Shown here: positions 35,240 through 43,628 of the stretch, piece by piece
How positions within the stretch are numbered: position 1 is the stretch's first letter
Layout: each line of letters opens with the position of its first letter
Source: Bacteroidales bacterium
Lineage (GTDB): Bacteria > Bacteroidota > Bacteroidia > Bacteroidales > JAADJA01
Reading direction: 5' to 3'
Assembly (NCBI GenBank): GCA_020438105.1
Contig: JAGQVE010000025.1
Span: forward strand, 1 to 54,104
Length of the DNA: 54,104 nt
Translations under genes and position numbers: made by a program
The notes under the pieces: model-generated
What the model was told of the DNA's origin: nothing
What the model saw: the letters and a program-made list of their open reading frames with translations, nothing else
The model's database searches: none

Positions 35240-35725
35240 ATGGTACGACCGGAAACCATCTTTGTGGTAGAGGATGACCTCCTTTATCTCACCCTGATAA
35301 CCAAAGAACTCGAAAAAATGGGATATACCAATATTATCACCAATAATACTGGTAAAGAAGCTATTCATAACCTGGACAAAAAGCCGGATATCGCCCTGCT
35401 CGACTATTTCCTGGAAAAGGATTTTACCGGAATGGATGTGCTGAAGAAAATTAAAAAGCGCTTCCCCGAAACTCAGGTAATCTTTCTGACCGCATCCGAT
35501 GATGTGAATATCGCTGTTGATACCATGCGAAATGGTGCGTACGATTATATCGTAAAAGGTGATACTGCATTCATCCGTATCAGGCACCTTCTGAAGAAAA
35601 TTTCTGAAGAAAATGAACGAAAAGCAAAAAGCCGTTCCATCATTCGATTCCAGATATATGTGATCATTGCCATCATTTTGATCTCACTACTTGGAATTCT
35701 ATATTTCCATTATTTCATCAATTAA
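35240..35725 (+). CDS. receiver-domain protein with C-terminal transmembrane helix
   Basis: 161 residues. The first 120 form a normal CheY-like receiver: the acidic pocket FVVEDD near residues 8-13, phospho-acceptor D55 in IALLDYFLEK, the conserved Thr/Ser in FLTASDD, and the Lys in YDYIVKGD. The last 25 residues are a hydrophobic helix (IYVIIAIILISLLGILYFHY), so the receiver is probably tethered to the inner face of the membrane. There is no DNA-binding or enzymatic output domain and no kinase gene beside it. ATG 35240 is chosen over a TTG at 35198. Its partner is unknown. Confidence 0.85.
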   Translation: MVRPETIFVVEDDLLYLTLITKELEKMGYTNIITNNTGKEAIHNLDKKPDIALLDYFLEKDFTGMDVLKKIKKRFPETQVIFLTASDDVNIAVDTMRNGAYDYIVKGDTAFIRIRHLLKKISEENERKAKSRSIIRFQIYVIIAIILISLLGILYFHYFIN

Positions 35726-35745
35726 TAAAAAATATTGCATTTTCC

Positions 35746-35776
35746 TTTTGATTATAAAATAAAACATTTACTTTTG
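35746..35776 (+). promoter_or_regulatory. promoter of rpmE2
   Basis: TTTTG (35746-35750), 18 bases, then TACTTTTG (35769-35776): both Bacteroidota elements at consensus spacing, 31 bases before ATG 35807. Confirms that the L31 start is not the upstream in-frame codon at 35735. Confidence 0.8.
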
Positions 35777-35806
35777 CACTCCCAAAAAATTAAAGGTAGT
35801 ATACAA

Positions 35807-36073
35807 ATGAAAAAAGATATTCATCCGAAAGATTATGGTTTTGTCGTTTTTAAAGACATGTCAAATGACTATGCGTTTTTAACTAAATCAACTGCAAAAT
35901 CGAAAGAGACTATTAAATGGGAAGATGGTAACGAATACCCTGTGATCAAGCTGGAGATTTCTCATACCTCGCACCCTTTCTTCACAGGTAAAATGAAATT
36001 TGTGGATACAGCAGGGCGTGTGGATAAATTTAAGAGCCGTTATCAAAAACATTATGATAAGAAAAAGCAATAA
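35807..36073 (+). CDS. rpmE2: 50S ribosomal protein L31 type B
   Basis: 88 residues beginning [20 protein letters not shown], the hallmark start of type B L31. The CxxC zinc motif of type A is absent, as expected for the type B form, and [20 protein letters not shown] and a basic tail follow. It binds at the interface of the large subunit near the central protuberance and helps bridge the subunits. Bacteroidota commonly carry the type B form, so it may be the only copy. It has its own promoter and terminator, so it is a single-gene unit. Confidence 0.95.
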   Translation: MKKDIHPKDYGFVVFKDMSNDYAFLTKSTAKSKETIKWEDGNEYPVIKLEISHTSHPFFTGKMKFVDTAGRVDKFKSRYQKHYDKKKQ

Positions 36074-36097
36074 GTCCTTGAATTTAAAAAAAATAGA

Positions 36098-36128
36098 GGC
36101 CCTTTCCATGCAGGATAGGGCTTTTTTT
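36098..36128 (+). terminator. rho-independent terminator of rpmE2
   Basis: GCCCT / AGGGC stem with a 12-base loop followed by seven T, 25 bases after the rpmE2 stop. Confidence 0.85.
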
Positions 36129-36215
36129 GTTCTTATTAATTTCGGATAGAACTTGAATTAATAAAAAGCGTATACTTGTGTTTTAATTTGAACGTACAAT
36201 AACCGACACCGTTAT

Positions 36216-37403
36216 ATGAACTACATCTTATTCGACGATCAAAGCAGAAATAATTTGCTTCCGCTCACATTCATGAGGCCTGTTGCTGAAATCAGGATTG
36301 GAATTTTAACCATTCGTGAAAAGTGGGAACATTACCTTAAAACCAAAACATCAACCCTTACTGAGTCATATCTTAGTGCCAAATTTCCAATCGTTAAAGA
36401 AAAGACCAATATCCTGATCAATGGATCGGTTTTGCCTACACCACAATTGGTAAAAGAGATCAATAATTTAAAACCAAATCAAACTTTGGTTACGGCAGAT
36501 ACTATAATTGCACTCAATATTAACGAAGAAGATTTGGATGATACCGGAGATATGGATATTACAGGAATTGACGAAATTGAAACCGTTACAGAGTTCCTTA
36601 AAATAAATGAGTCCTGGGATATATTTCGCTTAAATGGTGAAGCAATAAAGGATGATTTTAAGATGTTGACCAAGGGTCGCAAAAGCCAGCCAATCAGCGA
36701 TACAAATCGTGTGGGATCATCTGAAAATGTTTTTATTGAAAAAGGGGCAAAAGTTGAATTTGCCATCTTGAATGCTTCCACCGGCCCCATATACATTGGA
36801 AAAGATGCTGAAGTTATGGAAGGTTCAGTGATTCGCGGGCCATTTGCGCTATGCGAACACAGTACAATAAAAATGGCGGCTAAAATTTACGGCCCTACCA
36901 CCATTGGCCCCTGGTCGAAAGTGGGTGGCGAGGTAAACAATTCTGTAATTTTTGGATATTCAAACAAAGCCCACGATGGCTTTCTCGGAAATTCGGTTAT
37001 TGCTGAATGGTGTAATCTGGGTGCTGATACCAACAATTCAAATCTGAAGAACTCTTACGATAACGTAAAATTGTGGAGTTATCCGCAATCTACCTTTGTA
37101 GATACCGGGTTGCAGTTTTGCGGGCTGATTATGGGCGATCACAGTAAAACCGGGATAAACACCATGTTTAATACAGGTACAGTTGTAGGTGTTAACAGCA
37201 ATGTTTTTGGATCGGGATTCCAACGAAATTTCATACCTTCATTTTCATGGGGAGGTACAGCGGGATTTCATATTTATGATATTAAAAAAGCCATGAAGGT
37301 GGCCACTGCTGTTTTTGCCCGTCGGAATATCGATTTCAATGAAATGGAGCAGGATATTATGGCCAATGTTTTTGACCTGACAGCCCGTAACCGTTACTTG
37401 TAA
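36216..37403 (+). CDS. GlmU-family putative sugar nucleotidyltransferase
   Basis: 395 residues typical of a Bacteroidota GlmU-like family. The N-terminus starts with MNYILFDDQSRNNLLPLTFM in place of the usual nucleotide-binding loop LAAGxGxRM, so nucleotidyl transfer is uncertain. A left-handed beta-helix of hexapeptide repeats (about 175-340) follows: IEKGAKVEFAILNASTGPIY, then IGKDAEVMEGSVIRGPFALC and TTIGPWSKVGGEVNNSVIFG, with GDHSKTGINTMFNTGTVVGV near the end. Some form of sugar or acyltransferase activity is likely. It is upstream of lon but with a 156-base gap, so it is probably a separate unit. Confidence 0.85.
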   Translation: MNYILFDDQSRNNLLPLTFMRPVAEIRIGILTIREKWEHYLKTKTSTLTESYLSAKFPIVKEKTNILINGSVLPTPQLVKEINNLKPNQTLVTADTIIALNINEEDLDDTGDMDITGIDEIETVTEFLKINESWDIFRLNGEAIKDDFKMLTKGRKSQPISDTNRVGSSENVFIEKGAKVEFAILNASTGPIYIGKDAEVMEGSVIRGPFALCEHSTIKMAAKIYGPTTIGPWSKVGGEVNNSVIFGYSNKAHDGFLGNSVIAEWCNLGADTNNSNLKNSYDNVKLWSYPQSTFVDTGLQFCGLIMGDHSKTGINTMFNTGTVVGVNSNVFGSGFQRNFIPSFSWGGTAGFHIYDIKKAMKVATAVFARRNIDFNEMEQDIMANVFDLTARNRYL

Positions 37404-37559
37404 TCCGGTCTTTGGCATGCAATTTGACCTTCAGCCAAACCATATGCAAATCAGATTACAATATCTGTATAGAGAATTGAAAATTAGGAGTTTGAGGTGT
37501 CACTGTTTTATTTCGAGCGGTGGTTAATTTTAATTCCTGTCACATTGACTTTAAGAATT

Positions 37560-40010
37560 ATGGAGTTGTCACAAAGAGATATTTTAACCATTTCAGATTT
37601 ATTGGATAGCGAAACTGAGTTTATTCCCCTGATGTCGTCGGAGGATGAAGAACTCATGAATGCTGAAAAAATCCCGGAGTTATTACCGATTCTTCCTTTG
37701 CGAAATACAGTTTTATTTCCGGGTGTTGTAATTCCCATTACGGTGGGCCGGGATAAATCAATCAAATTGATCAAGGATGCCTACAAACGTAAAAATCTGA
37801 TTGGGGTCGTTGCTCAAAAAGATGCTGAAGTTGAAGAACCAGAACAAAAAGATTTAAATGAAATAGGCACAGTTGCCAATATTGTGAAGATCCTTCAGAT
37901 GCCTGATGGAAATACTACGGTAATCATTCAGGGAAAGAAGAGGTTTCGGTTGATGGATTTGGTGCAGGTTGATCCCTATTTTAAAGCTAGGGTTGAACAA
38001 TATGAGACCATCGAAAAAGTAGATCGCAATAAGGAATTTGAAGCGCTTATCTCTTCATTGAAAGACCTTAGCATTCAGATCATCAAACAATCGCCAAATA
38101 TCCCTTCGGATGCGGCATTTGCCATTAAAAATATTGAAAGCCCGGTTTTCCTGGTAAACTTCATTTCATCCAATCTGAATATTGATATTCTTGATAAGCA
38201 AAAATTGCTCGAAATTTCCGACTTTTATGAAAGAGCAAGAACAGTGCTTTCGGCGCTTACCAAGGAATTGCAAATGCTGGAACTGAAAAACCAGATTCAG
38301 AATAAGGTTAAAATTGATCTCGATAAACAGCAGCGTGATTATTTCCTGCATCAGCAATTAAAAACCATACAGGAAGAGCTGGGAGATGCACCCGGTACAC
38401 AGGATATCAATGAATTAAAGCTGAAAGCCGCCCGTAAAAAGTGGTCAAAGGATGTTAGGGACGTATTTGAAAAAGAGCTTTCAAAACTGCAGCGGATGAA
38501 CAGTCAGGCTGCTGATTTTTCGGTTCAGTTGAATTATCTTGAGTTTTTTGTGGACCTTCCCTGGAACGAATTCAGCAAAGACAATTTCGATCTGCAACGT
38601 GCCCAGGATATTCTCGATCATGATCATTTCGGACTGGAAAAAGTAAAAGAACGGATCATTGAGCATTTGGCGGTTATCAAATTAAAAAATGACTTGAAAG
38701 CGCCAATCCTCTGTTTTGTCGGTCCTCCGGGTGTTGGTAAAACCTCTCTTGGTAAATCGATTGCCCGTGCGTTAGATCGCAAATACATTCGCATGTCGCT
38801 GGGTGGAGTTCGGGATGAGTCGGAATTACGCGGACACAGAAAAACCTATATCGGTGCATTGCCGGGCCGCATCATGCAAAACCTTAAAAAGGTGAAATCA
38901 TCCAACCCGGTGTTTGTGCTGGACGAAATTGATAAGGTGCTGGGCGCCAATATCAGTGGCGATCCGCAAGCAGCGCTGCTCGAAATTCTGGACCCTGAAC
39001 AAAACAATGCGTTCCACGATAATTACCTGGAGGTTGAATATGACCTTTCAAAGGTGATGTTCATTGCAACTGCGAATACGTTGAGCACCATTCACCCTGC
39101 ACTTGTCGACAGGATGGAGGTGATTGATATCAGCGGTTACCTGATGGAAGAAAAGGTGGAGATCGCCAAAAGGCACCTGATCCCGAAACAGCTTAAGGAA
39201 CATGGTGTTAAAGCAAGTCAGTTAAGGTTTACCAAAGGCATCATCGAACAGATTGTGGAAGATTACACGCGTGAAGCAGGTGTAAGGATGCTCGAAAAGA
39301 ACATTGCCACTGTAATCCGGAAAAATGTAAAATTCATTGTCGATAAAAAGGACTACAACATTCGCATTACCGATGAAGACCTTTCAAAAGCTTTGGGAGT
39401 AAAACGTTTTCAGAAAGAGCACGGAATTTCCAATGACGTTGCCGGAGTGGTTACAGGCCTGGCATGGACTGCGGTAGGAGGAGAAATTCTTTTCATTGAG
39501 GTGAGCCTGAGTAAAGGTAAAGGAACACTAACTCTAACAGGAAACCTGGGCGATGTAATGAAGGAATCTGCCACCATTGCTTTTGAGTATTTAAAAGCCC
39601 ATGCCGCCGATCTGGACCTTGATCCGGATGTATTCAAAAACTGGAATGTACATATCCATGTTCCGGAGGGTGCCACACCAAAAGATGGCCCATCCGCAGG
39701 AATTACGATGTTTACAGCATTGGCCTCGGCCTTTACACAACGTAAAGTGCGTGCAAAACTGGCCATGACCGGCGAGATCACCTTACGTGGAAAAGTATTG
39801 CCGGTGGGTGGAATAAAGGAAAAAATGCTGGCTGCCAAACGGGCCAAAATAAAAGATGTGATCCTTTCGGATGAGAACCGCAAAGATGTGGAAGACATCA
39901 AAGAAGCTTACGTCAACGGCCTCAATTTCCATTATGTAGATAAAATGATCGAGGTAGTGGATTATGCACTGCTGAGCGAGAAAGTGAAGAATCCGGTGAA
40001 TGTTTCCTGA
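37560..40010 (+). CDS. lon: ATP-dependent protease Lon
   Basis: 816 residues. It unfolds and degrades abnormal and regulatory proteins with ATP. The N-terminal substrate-binding domain starts at [18 protein letters not shown]; the AAA+ module has Walker [10 protein letters not shown] at 388-396, Walker [11 protein letters not shown], and sensor-type [16 protein letters not shown]. The C-terminal protease has catalytic Ser 712 (DGPSAGITM) and Lys 755 ([13 protein letters not shown]). ATG 37560 is preferred over GTG 37497, since [15 protein letters not shown] is a normal start and the extra residues look non-coding. The stop is immediately followed by the stop of the convergent T9SS gene, with no base between. 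Confidence 0.97.
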   Translation: MELSQRDILTISDLLDSETEFIPLMSSEDEELMNAEKIPELLPILPLRNTVLFPGVVIPITVGRDKSIKLIKDAYKRKNLIGVVAQKDAEVEEPEQKDLNEIGTVANIVKILQMPDGNTTVIIQGKKRFRLMDLVQVDPYFKARVEQYETIEKVDRNKEFEALISSLKDLSIQIIKQSPNIPSDAAFAIKNIESPVFLVNFISSNLNIDILDKQKLLEISDFYERARTVLSALTKELQMLELKNQIQNKVKIDLDKQQRDYFLHQQLKTIQEELGDAPGTQDINELKLKAARKKWSKDVRDVFEKELSKLQRMNSQAADFSVQLNYLEFFVDLPWNEFSKDNFDLQRAQDILDHDHFGLEKVKERIIEHLAVIKLKNDLKAPILCFVGPPGVGKTSLGKSIARALDRKYIRMSLGGVRDESELRGHRKTYIGALPGRIMQNLKKVKSSNPVFVLDEIDKVLGANISGDPQAALLEILDPEQNNAFHDNYLEVEYDLSKVMFIATANTLSTIHPALVDRMEVIDISGYLMEEKVEIAKRHLIPKQLKEHGVKASQLRFTKGIIEQIVEDYTREAGVRMLEKNIATVIRKNVKFIVDKKDYNIRITDEDLSKALGVKRFQKEHGISNDVAGVVTGLAWTAVGGEILFIEVSLSKGKGTLTLTGNLGDVMKESATIAFEYLKAHAADLDLDPDVFKNWNVHIHVPEGATPKDGPSAGITMFTALASAFTQRKVRAKLAMTGEITLRGKVLPVGGIKEKMLAAKRAKIKDVILSDENRKDVEDIKEAYVNGLNFHYVDKMIEVVDYALLSEKVKNPVNVS

Positions 40011-41189
40011 TTACTTTTTTAAAATTCGTTTATAGAAAATCCCTGCATCTGATTCAATCTGGAGTAAGTAAATACCGGGTTTGAGCTGACTGCTGTTCAG
40101 GCGCGTTTCACTATTGTTTATTATTTTGCTTACTTCATAGCTCACACCATATAAATCGAATACATTGATTTCGATGGTTTTAATTTCAGATTGGATATTT
40201 ACCTCATTGGTGGAAGGGTTTGGAAATATAGAAATCGGATCAGTTGTTTTCTCTTCTTCGCCGGTAATGACAATGGTTACAGACGCACAATCTGATTCCC
40301 CGTTCTCATAAATGGTTTTTACACAAATTTCATGTACCCCAAAATTTACTACCCAGGGAGCAGATGTTTGTGTGGTCCCATCATACAATTCACCATTGTC
40401 GTAAATGTTGTAATGTGAAATCTCCGGACAATCTGGTTCATCCCAGATGAGCATGATTATTTCATCATTGTCGTAATAGTAATCCAGATTTTGCGGAGGA
40501 TCATAACAATCATTGTTCTCCCAAAGGGTCACTTTATAATTATCGAGGTAATATCCCGGATTTACAGTCTCGATTGAAAAACCAGAAAAAACAGAGCCTC
40601 CCAATTGTTTTGGACACCCAATCCCTACTTGCCCTAAAGTCCATGTCCATTCATAGATGGTTTCGTCATTTAAAGAAAAGATTGCCCAATCTGTATTTAA
40701 GTCAACAATTATCTTAAAAGAGAGCCATTCCTCATATTCAAAATTAAAATATATAGAATCCCATGAACCTGCCTGAAGCGTTCCAATACCATTCTGCTTG
40801 AAAAAGACTTCCATACCCGGGTAAAAAAATGGAAATTCATGATTGCTCATGGTTTGAAATGATCCGCTTTTCCCATCCTGGATATACAATTGAAATTCAA
40901 TCGAATAAATACCTGTATCTAAATTATCCAATGGCTTAAAAATAACTTCATAAACATGTTCGAAGGCGACGGAATTAGGAATTGTGAAAGCTGCATCATC
41001 ACTAATTAATGGACTTGTGGGGCCAGGTGCACTGTTATCAAGGTACCAATCATCCGGGTTTTGGCTGTAAAGGGGTTCACCAGCTGTGTAGGCATCAAAA
41101 TTGTCTGAGAAAATAATATCTTTGGTTTGCTGTGAGAATAGAACCAATGATTTTAATATGAGTATTGAAGCAAGGTAGATTTTGTTCAT
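40011..41189 (-). CDS. T9SS type A sorting-domain protein with jelly-roll-like domain
   Basis: 392 residues with a signal peptide ending LVLFSQ. The middle (about 25-215) looks like a concanavalin-A/jelly-roll beta sandwich, with DIIFSDNFDAYTAGEPLYSQ at the start, a region including FKIIVDLNTDWAIFSLND, and ETVNPGYYLDNYKVTLWEN at the end. A fibronectin-like segment (about 225-310) and a C-terminal sorting domain (ISIFPNPSTNEVNIQ, ending GIFYKRILKK) follow. It is likely exported and attached to the surface by the type IX system, perhaps binding carbohydrate (inference from fold). Its stop directly abuts the lon stop. No catalytic motif is seen. Confidence 0.8.
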   Translation of the reverse strand: MNKIYLASILILKSLVLFSQQTKDIIFSDNFDAYTAGEPLYSQNPDDWYLDNSAPGPTSPLISDDAAFTIPNSVAFEHVYEVIFKPLDNLDTGIYSIEFQLYIQDGKSGSFQTMSNHEFPFFYPGMEVFFKQNGIGTLQAGSWDSIYFNFEYEEWLSFKIIVDLNTDWAIFSLNDETIYEWTWTLGQVGIGCPKQLGGSVFSGFSIETVNPGYYLDNYKVTLWENNDCYDPPQNLDYYYDNDEIIMLIWDEPDCPEISHYNIYDNGELYDGTTQTSAPWVVNFGVHEICVKTIYENGESDCASVTIVITGEEEKTTDPISIFPNPSTNEVNIQSEIKTIEINVFDLYGVSYEVSKIINNSETRLNSSQLKPGIYLLQIESDAGIFYKRILKK

Positions 41190-41248
41190 GACATGGTTTT
41201 TAGAAGTAATTCGATCTTTGTAAAGATATAAATTTTACCTTAATTAAA

Positions 41249-41353
41249 CCCAGAACCCTGAACCCAGAACCCTGAACCCAGAACCCTGAACTCTGAACTC
41301 TGAACTCTGAACTCTGAACCCAGAACCCAGAACTCAGAACTCAGAACCCAGAA
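41249..41353. repeat. tandem array of 15 heptamers (C-C/T-C-A/T-GAA)
   Basis: Fifteen consecutive 7-base units, all of the form CYCWGAA: CCCAGAA and CCCTGAA alternate in the first six, then CTCTGAA is repeated four times, then CCCAGAA and CTCAGAA are mixed. No spacer interrupts it, so it is a microsatellite-like array rather than CRISPR. It begins 60 bases upstream of the minus-strand T9SS gene start (41189) and ends just beyond the 3' end of the RNase P RNA. A promoter-proximal position with a unit length of 7 makes copy number changes a possible expression switch, which is inference. Confidence 0.9.
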
Positions 41354-41363
41354 CTAAAAAATA

Positions 41364-41793
41364 GATACCAACAGCCTCATAAGCGGGATTCTGTTCCCGA
41401 TAGTTATCGGGATCTGTCATTTATCTACCCCCGACATCACTGTCGGGATCTATCAGCCAACCCCCCGGAATCGGACGAGCAGCCCTTAATACTGACGAAC
41501 CTTTCGGTTATCAGCATGCTCCGGTATACATGGCCTTTCAACCCGTAAGGTTTACCCCCCTGAAGTATCACTACTTCAGAGCGTGGGCTCTTACCCCACA
41601 TTTTCACCTTTTCCCCCCTGACCGCAGCCAGGCGGGTAGTTATTTTCTGTGGCACTTGCTGTCTCCCCTGAAGTTGAGCAAGCTCAATTCAGGACATCCT
41701 TCCCGTTAGGAAGTACGGCGCTCTGTGTTGTCCCGACTTTCCTCCCTGACGAACCTTGCGGTTGTCACGGCGACAGATCGGGCTGTTGGTACC
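41364..41793 (-). ncRNA. rnpB: RNase P RNA (type A)
   Basis: Ribozyme that removes 5' leaders from tRNA precursors. On the minus strand the conserved landmarks are present in order: P1 5' strand TACCAACAGCC, GAGGAAAGTCGGGAC (helix P4 region), ACAGAGCGCCGTACTTCC, the AAGGTGAAAATGTGGGGTAAGA-type core around 41600, and the closing ACAGAATCCCGCTTATGAGG with the P1 3' strand GGCTGTTGGTA. P1 pairs 41366-41376 with 41781-41791. About 430 nt, a normal size with several added hairpins. The 5' end lies 6 bases after a TAATTTTG promoter box. Shadow reading frames inside it are not genes. Confidence 0.95.
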
Positions 41794-41798
41794 TACTG

Positions 41799-41806
41799 CA
41801 AAATTA
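41799..41806 (-). promoter_or_regulatory. -7 element of rnpB (TAATTTTG)
   Basis: Perfect TAnnTTTG on the minus strand; the expected transcription start matches the 5' end of the RNase P helix P1 at about 41793. Together with 41819-41826 it forms a mirror pair. Confidence 0.7.
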
Positions 41807-41818
41807 AGCAGAATTCAC

Positions 41819-41826
41819 TAATTTTG
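41819..41826 (+). promoter_or_regulatory. -7 element of the amidohydrolase gene (TAATTTTG)
   Basis: Perfect TAnnTTTG 20 bases before ATG 41847, facing away from the rnpB box with 12 bases between them. Confidence 0.6.
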
Positions 41827-41846
41827 TTCCTTTCTCAACTAATCCT

Positions 41847-43475
41847 ATGAAACGTATATTCACAATTTTATCCATAGCGCTTATGGCAGCTTGTCAATCC
41901 CCTAAACAACAGGTCGACCTGATTATTCACAATGCAACCGTTTACACCGTAGATGATGCTTTCTCAACACAACAGGCTTTTGCTGTGAAAGATGGGAAAT
42001 TTGTAGCAGTAGGAACCAATGCAGCCATTTTAGGAAATTACCAATCGGAGCAGGTGGTAGATGCTGATGGACAATTTATATATCCCGGTTTTAACGATGC
42101 ACATTGCCATTTTTATGGCTATGGCACCAACCTGATCAAACGGGCCGACCTGGTCGGGACAAAGTCTTTTGAGGAAGTGGTTGAACGCTTAAAAGAACAT
42201 TATGGGAATTATCCTTCCGAATGGCTCGAAGGTCGTGGCTGGGATCAAAACGACTGGGAAATAATGGAATTTCCCACCAAAGACTTATTGGATGAAGCAT
42301 TTCCCGATGTGCCGGTTTATCTGATCCGCATTGACGGGCATGCAGCTATTGTTAACTCCAAAGCACTTGAACTAGCTGGAATTGAATCGAGCACTCAGGT
42401 GGATGGCGGTGACATCATTATTGCCCGGGGTGAACCTACCGGTGTATTGATCGATAATGCGATGGATTTGGTGTCAGACATTATCCCTGAGCCAGACGAA
42501 TCCTTCAACCGTGATGCTTTGCTGAAAGCCCAGGAAAACTGTTTTGCCGTAGGGTTAACATCTGTTTCGGATGCAGGTCTGAGCCGAAATGTGGTGGAAC
42601 TGATCGATTCCATGCAAAAGCAGGGTGAACTTAAAATGCGCATCTATGCCATGCTAACTCCTTATAAAGAAAACCTGGAGCATTATGTAAAAACTGGACC
42701 TTATCAGACAGATTATCTCAATGTCCGGTCAATTAAATTGTATGCGGACGGTGCACTCGGTTCAAGGGGAGCACGAATGATCGAACCCTATTCTGATGAT
42801 CCCGGAAATGTCGGATTATTTATGCATCCCGAAATGTATTATGATTCGATGTGTAGTTTGGCGCTTAAATATGGCTACCAGGTGAATACCCACGCCATTG
42901 GAGATGAAGGAAACCGCTTTATTTTGAATGTCTATGCAAAATACCTAGAAGGTAAAAACGATCTTCGCTGGCGGATTGAACACGCCCAGGTTGTTCATCC
43001 CGACGATTTTCAGCTCTTTGCTAAATTCAATGTAATTCCCTCCGTACAGCCTACCCATGCCACCTCCGATATGTATTGGGCCGATGAACGGGTAGGACCT
43101 GAGCGGATCAAAGGAGCTTATGCCTACAAGCAGTTGCTGGATGCAAACGGCTGGCTGCCTCTGGGTACCGATTTCCCCATCGAAAGCATCAATCCCATGT
43201 ACACCTTTTATGCTGCCGTTGCCCGCAAGGACCTGGAAGGCTGGCCTGAAAACGGTTTCCAAATGGAAAATGCCCTGAGCCGCGATGAAGGCCTGAAAGG
43301 GATGACCATCTGGGCGGCTAAAGCTTCTTTTGAAGAGGATTTAAAAGGAAGTATAGAAGCCGGAAAGTTTGCTGATTTTGTGGTGATGGGTGTTGATTTG
43401 ATGAATGTCGATATTTCCGCAATCCCGGAAGCTAAGGTTGTTTCCACTTACACAGCAGGGGAAAAGGTTTACTAA
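41847..43475 (+). CDS. amidohydrolase-family lipoprotein (YtcJ-like)
   Basis: 542 residues. A lipoprotein signal ends in ALMAAC (lipidated Cys 16). The amidohydrolase fold of the YtcJ/imidazolonepropionase-like group follows: metal ligands H86 and H88 in GFNDAHCHFYGYG, LRIDGHAAIVNS-type middle region (VYLIRIDGHAAIVNSKALEL), a Lys/metal region SIKLYADGALGSRGARM, NTHAIGDEGNR, RWRIEHAQVVHP and LGTDFPIESINP. The order matches known members that hydrolyse amide or imide bonds; the natural substrate is unknown. It is probably tethered to a membrane on the periplasmic side. It is transcribed away from rnpB by a promoter only 12 bases from rnpB's. Confidence 0.88.
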   Translation: MKRIFTILSIALMAACQSPKQQVDLIIHNATVYTVDDAFSTQQAFAVKDGKFVAVGTNAAILGNYQSEQVVDADGQFIYPGFNDAHCHFYGYGTNLIKRADLVGTKSFEEVVERLKEHYGNYPSEWLEGRGWDQNDWEIMEFPTKDLLDEAFPDVPVYLIRIDGHAAIVNSKALELAGIESSTQVDGGDIIIARGEPTGVLIDNAMDLVSDIIPEPDESFNRDALLKAQENCFAVGLTSVSDAGLSRNVVELIDSMQKQGELKMRIYAMLTPYKENLEHYVKTGPYQTDYLNVRSIKLYADGALGSRGARMIEPYSDDPGNVGLFMHPEMYYDSMCSLALKYGYQVNTHAIGDEGNRFILNVYAKYLEGKNDLRWRIEHAQVVHPDDFQLFAKFNVIPSVQPTHATSDMYWADERVGPERIKGAYAYKQLLDANGWLPLGTDFPIESINPMYTFYAAVARKDLEGWPENGFQMENALSRDEGLKGMTIWAAKASFEEDLKGSIEAGKFADFVVMGVDLMNVDISAIPEAKVVSTYTAGEKVY

Positions 43476-43628
43476 ATTATAACCTGCTCCTAAAGCTTCT
43501 TTCTTATTTAGAATTAAACCATTTTAGCCTCAAAAAAAATATTTCCTGCTTTTCACGCAATAGAATTTTTACTTTTAAAGTTTAGAAAAAGTACACCCTT
43601 TTGTTGCCAACTTTAAATCTAACCTTTC

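Noticed and set aside
36165..36215. TATACTTG as promoter of the GlmU-like gene
   Set aside because: It deviates from TAnnTTTG and has no properly spaced -33 element, so it is too weak to list.
37497..37559. N-terminal extension of Lon from GTG
   Set aside because: The added residues are hydrophobic and unlike Lon; MELSQRD is a normal start.
41249..41353. CRISPR array
   Set aside because: Units are 7 bases and contiguous with no unique spacers, and no cas genes are nearby.
41437..41655. Minus-strand reading frame of 72 codons
   Set aside because: It lies wholly inside RNase P RNA and has no protein-like features.
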